DNA from: Bacillota bacterium
Lineage (GTDB): Bacteria > Bacillota > Clostridia > Lachnospirales > Lachnospiraceae
DNA: 64,000 nt
Reading direction: 5' to 3'
Assembly (NCBI GenBank): GCA_023439125.1
Contig: JAEXOU010000022.1
Span: 1 to 64,000, forward strand
The notes beneath the pieces were generated by a model. It had not been told where the DNA came from. It worked only from the letters and a program-made list of their open reading frames with translations, and ran no database searches. Below, piece by piece: positions 62,086-64,000 of this stretch. The position numbers and the translations under genes were made by a program. Position 1 is the stretch's first letter, and the number at the start of each line of letters is the position of its first letter.

Positions 62086-62115
62086 TTGATATTAAGTAAT
62101 CAAATAATGTATAAT
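62086..62115 (+). promoter_or_regulatory. Promoter of the GNAT gene
   Basis: TTGATA and TATAAT are 18 bases apart, about 95 bases before the start. Confidence 0.6.
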
Positions 62116-62210
62116 GTTACCATACGTTTAGTTTCCAATTGTTTATAATTGCGTATCAATTGTTACAGTTAGTGCAACGACAAATTAGAAGGTGTTAGGG
62201 GTGTAGTTAT

Positions 62211-62699
62211 ATGAGTGTTAAGCTTAGAAAAATGACATCGAAGGAATTTGATGCATTTTACGAATATAGTATAAATAATCATGCAAGTGAATTGATGAAA
62301 GAAATGGATATATCTTTTGATGAAGCTTTAAGTCAAACAGAGGTAGAAGTTCAAGGGATGCTTCCCGACAAGATGAATACAAAAGATAATTCTCTGATGG
62401 TTATAGAAGATACTTCAGACAATAGAAATGTTGGGTTTATTTGGTATTTGTATGAAGTGACGGATGGCGAACAGCAGATTTTTTTATGCGACTTTATTAT
62501 AGATGAGGCAGAACGAAAAAAAGGATATGCGACCGAGGCTTTAAGTGTGATGGAAAGGAATGCCATAGAAGATGGTTGTAAGGAAAGTGTTCTATTTGTA
62601 GCAAAAGAAAATGAATCAGCTCAAAAATTATATGCTAAGTGCGGATATATTTTCCTTAGAGAACTGGATGACGGGATGTATTTAAAGAAGAAATTGTAG
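62211..62699 (+). CDS. GNAT-family N-acetyltransferase
   Basis: A 162-residue GNAT acetyltransferase that transfers acetyl from acetyl-CoA to an amine on an unknown substrate. The acetyl-CoA-binding region shows IIDEAERKKGYATEAL near residue 100, and the end ENESAQKLYAKCGYIF is the family beta-bulge and last strand. A weak GGGGTG ribosome site lies upstream. It is transcribed alone, divergent from proS. Confidence 0.85.
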   Translation: MSVKLRKMTSKEFDAFYEYSINNHASELMKEMDISFDEALSQTEVEVQGMLPDKMNTKDNSLMVIEDTSDNRNVGFIWYLYEVTDGEQQIFLCDFIIDEAERKKGYATEALSVMERNAIEDGCKESVLFVAKENESAQKLYAKCGYIFLRELDDGMYLKKKL

Positions 62700-62725
62700 T
62701 TTAATAAGGTCTTTCTTTCCTCTTT

Positions 62726-62940
62726 TCATGCTTTATAAAATTACAACAACTCATACAAACATTTAGTTGTTGCATCATGTAACATCTCTCACACCTATAT
62801 AGCGTTTGTGATTTCACCACCTATCCCGAAGAAAGAGGACACATGTATATTTTCGAAGGCCTTACAAGTCCCACATGCTCTTTGTGGGCTTGTTTCCATC
62901 GCGCGCCGTAGAAATATACATGTGCCCTCTACGCTATCTT
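62726..62940. repeat. Palindromic repeat family 2, truncated tandem copy
   Basis: This copy matches the next 215 bases (period 215) at high identity. It has the left outer arm and the core stem but lacks the matching right outer arm, and its core stem is less perfect than in the full copy. It adjoins the full copy directly. Confidence 0.85.
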
Positions 62941-63239
62941 TCATGCTTTATAAAATTACAACTACTCATACACTCATTTAGTTGTTGCATCATGTAACAG
63001 CCCTCACACCTATATTGCGTTTGTGATCTCACCACCTATCCCGAAGAAAGAGGACACATGTATATTTTCGAAGGCCTTACTAGTCCCACACGCTCTTTGT
63101 GGGCTTGTTTCCATCGCGCGCCGTAGAAAATATACATGTGTCCTCTTTCTTCTTCATGACAAAAATCACAAACGCCCAGCAAACAAACAGGGCTGTTGCA
63201 TTATGCAACAACCCAAATCATGTATGAGTTTTGTGATTT
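62941..63239. repeat. Palindromic repeat family 2, full copy
   Basis: An almost 295-bp imperfect palindrome. Stems pair 62981-63003 with 63190-63212, GCGTTTGTGAT at 63017-63027 with 63165-63175, and a perfect 27-bp stem at 63043-63069 with 63126-63152; a short stem around GTCCCACA/TGTGGGC forms the centre. Its right end reaches the stop codon of the permease gene. Confidence 0.85.
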
Positions 63240-63999
63240 TACTCTTTTACACCACCGATGTTAACACCCTTTACAAAGTATTTCTGGCAGAAAGGATAGA
63301 TAATGATGAATGGAATGATGGCAACCATAACGGCTGCGTTTGTTAATGTACTCTGTGAAATGTTTTCAGAGAAGTTTGGTGTATCACCATCCATAATTAA
63401 GTTACGTAACTTCTGCTGGAAGTTATATAAGCTTGATTTTTGAATGTAAATCTTGAAGTTTGTATAATCATTCCAGAATGCAACAGAGAACATAAGACCG
63501 ATGGATGCTAACGCTGCTTTGGATAATGGTAATACAATCTTAAAGAAAGTACCGATTGGTGTACAACCATCGATCGAAGCCGCCTCGAAAAGTGCTCCAG
63601 GAATACCCTCAAAGAAGTTACGCATTAATACAAGGTTGTAAACATTCATACCTAAAGGTAAGATTACGGCCCATAAAGTATCAATTAAGTTTAATTTCTG
63701 CATAACTAAGAAGGAAGGAATCATACCGCCGCTGAAGATCATCGTGAATAATAATAAGAAAGAAAAGAAATTTCTACCTGGCATGTTAAACTGAATTAAT
63801 ACATAAGCACCTAAAGTAGAAAGTGTTAAACCTACGAATGTACCAGCGAGTGTAGTGATACAAGAAACTAAGAAAGGTTTGAATAATGCATCATATGTTA
63901 AAATTACCTTATAACCTTCTAAACCAAAATCTTTTGGCCATAATCTCATACCATAAGAAGTTTTTGTATCGATTGAGTCAACAAAAACCTTCCACATAG
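63239..63999 (-). CDS. Carbohydrate ABC transporter permease, truncated by the window edge
   Basis: A partial (252 residues seen) permease of the CUT1 LplC/YtcP/MalG type, usually about 295 residues; the missing part is the N-terminal membrane helix. Five membrane segments remain, and the EAA loop EAASIDGCTPIGTFFKIVLP near residue 140 identifies the family. The frame is open to the window edge, so the real start lies outside. Substrate unknown. Confidence 0.9.
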   Translation of the reverse strand, partial: MWKVFVDSIDTKTSYGMRLWPKDFGLEGYKVILTYDALFKPFLVSCITTLAGTFVGLTLSTLGAYVLIQFNMPGRNFFSFLLLFTMIFSGGMIPSFLVMQKLNLIDTLWAVILPLGMNVYNLVLMRNFFEGIPGALFEAASIDGCTPIGTFFKIVLPLSKAALASIGLMFSVAFWNDYTNFKIYIQKSSLYNFQQKLRNLIMDGDTPNFSENISQSTLTNAAVMVAIIPFIIIYPFCQKYFVKGVNIGGVKE

Positions 64000-64000
64000 G

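Noticed and set aside
62726..63170. Tandem 215-bp units as a possible CRISPR array
   Set aside because: Only two units, very long and palindromic, with no short repeat-spacer pattern and no cas genes.
63023..63346. Plus-strand open frame in the palindromic repeat
   Set aside because: It runs through the palindrome and into the permease on the opposite strand; no coding signs.

Overview
The window looks like a low-GC, flagellated, endospore-forming Firmicute of the Lachnospiraceae, close to Lachnoclostridium (Clostridium) phytofermentans. This is inferred from gene content, gene order and protein style, not from a database search. AT-rich coding sequence, strong Shine-Dalgarno sites, CodY, a T-box leader, a YlmC/YmxH-type sporulation protein and a Bacillus-like fla/che gene order all fit. 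Most genes are on the minus strand.

Left edge (1-4.3 kb): an intact IS30-family element lies next to tsf and rpsB. Tsf and rpsB are separated by a terminator-like hairpin, and tsf is followed by two terminator hairpins inside nested inverted repeats. In Bacillus pyrH and frr normally follow tsf; here the IS sits at that junction.

Centre (4.3-39.1 kb, minus): one very large fla/che operon, transcribed from flgB down to a Pro/Thr-rich membrane protein. The order is flgB-flgC-fliE-fliF-fliG-fliH-fliI-fliJ-motE-like-fliK-flgD-TIGR02530 gene-flgE-flbD(swrD)-motA-motB-fliL-fliM-fliY-cheY-fliO-fliP-fliQ-fliR-flhB-flhA-flhF-flhG-PilZ gene-cheB-cheA-cheW-cheC-cheD-small membrane gene-sigD-fapA-like-unknown-DUF6115/SwrB-like-PT-rich gene. 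It encodes the basal body, export gate, hook, stator, switch and most of the chemotaxis core, plus the sigma factor for late flagellar genes. cheR, flagellin and filament-cap genes are not in the window. Strong intergenic hairpins interrupt the operon at several points.

Upstream (39-51 kb): codY, topA, dprA and comM, then sbcC-sbcD, a flavodoxin-like oxidoreductase and nrdR. The codY-flgB and dprA-topA neighbourhoods are conserved with Bacillus. On the plus strand, ymxH-like and dinB follow, the latter with a LexA-like box in its promoter.

Right part (53-64 kb): an accessory region with a TIM-barrel isomerase, a lipoprotein, a polysaccharide deacetylase, an ABC half-transporter, a TetR-hydrolase pair, T-box-controlled proS, a GNAT acetyltransferase and a truncated sugar ABC permease. 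This part carries several repeats: two copies of a roughly 200-bp palindrome whose arms covary, a roughly 295-bp palindrome with a truncated tandem copy, a GC-rich hairpin block in the proS leader, and a duplicated 5' fragment of the ABC transporter that supplies the proS stop codon. These repeats and the duplication scar are the least ordinary things seen. No tRNA, rRNA or CRISPR was found.
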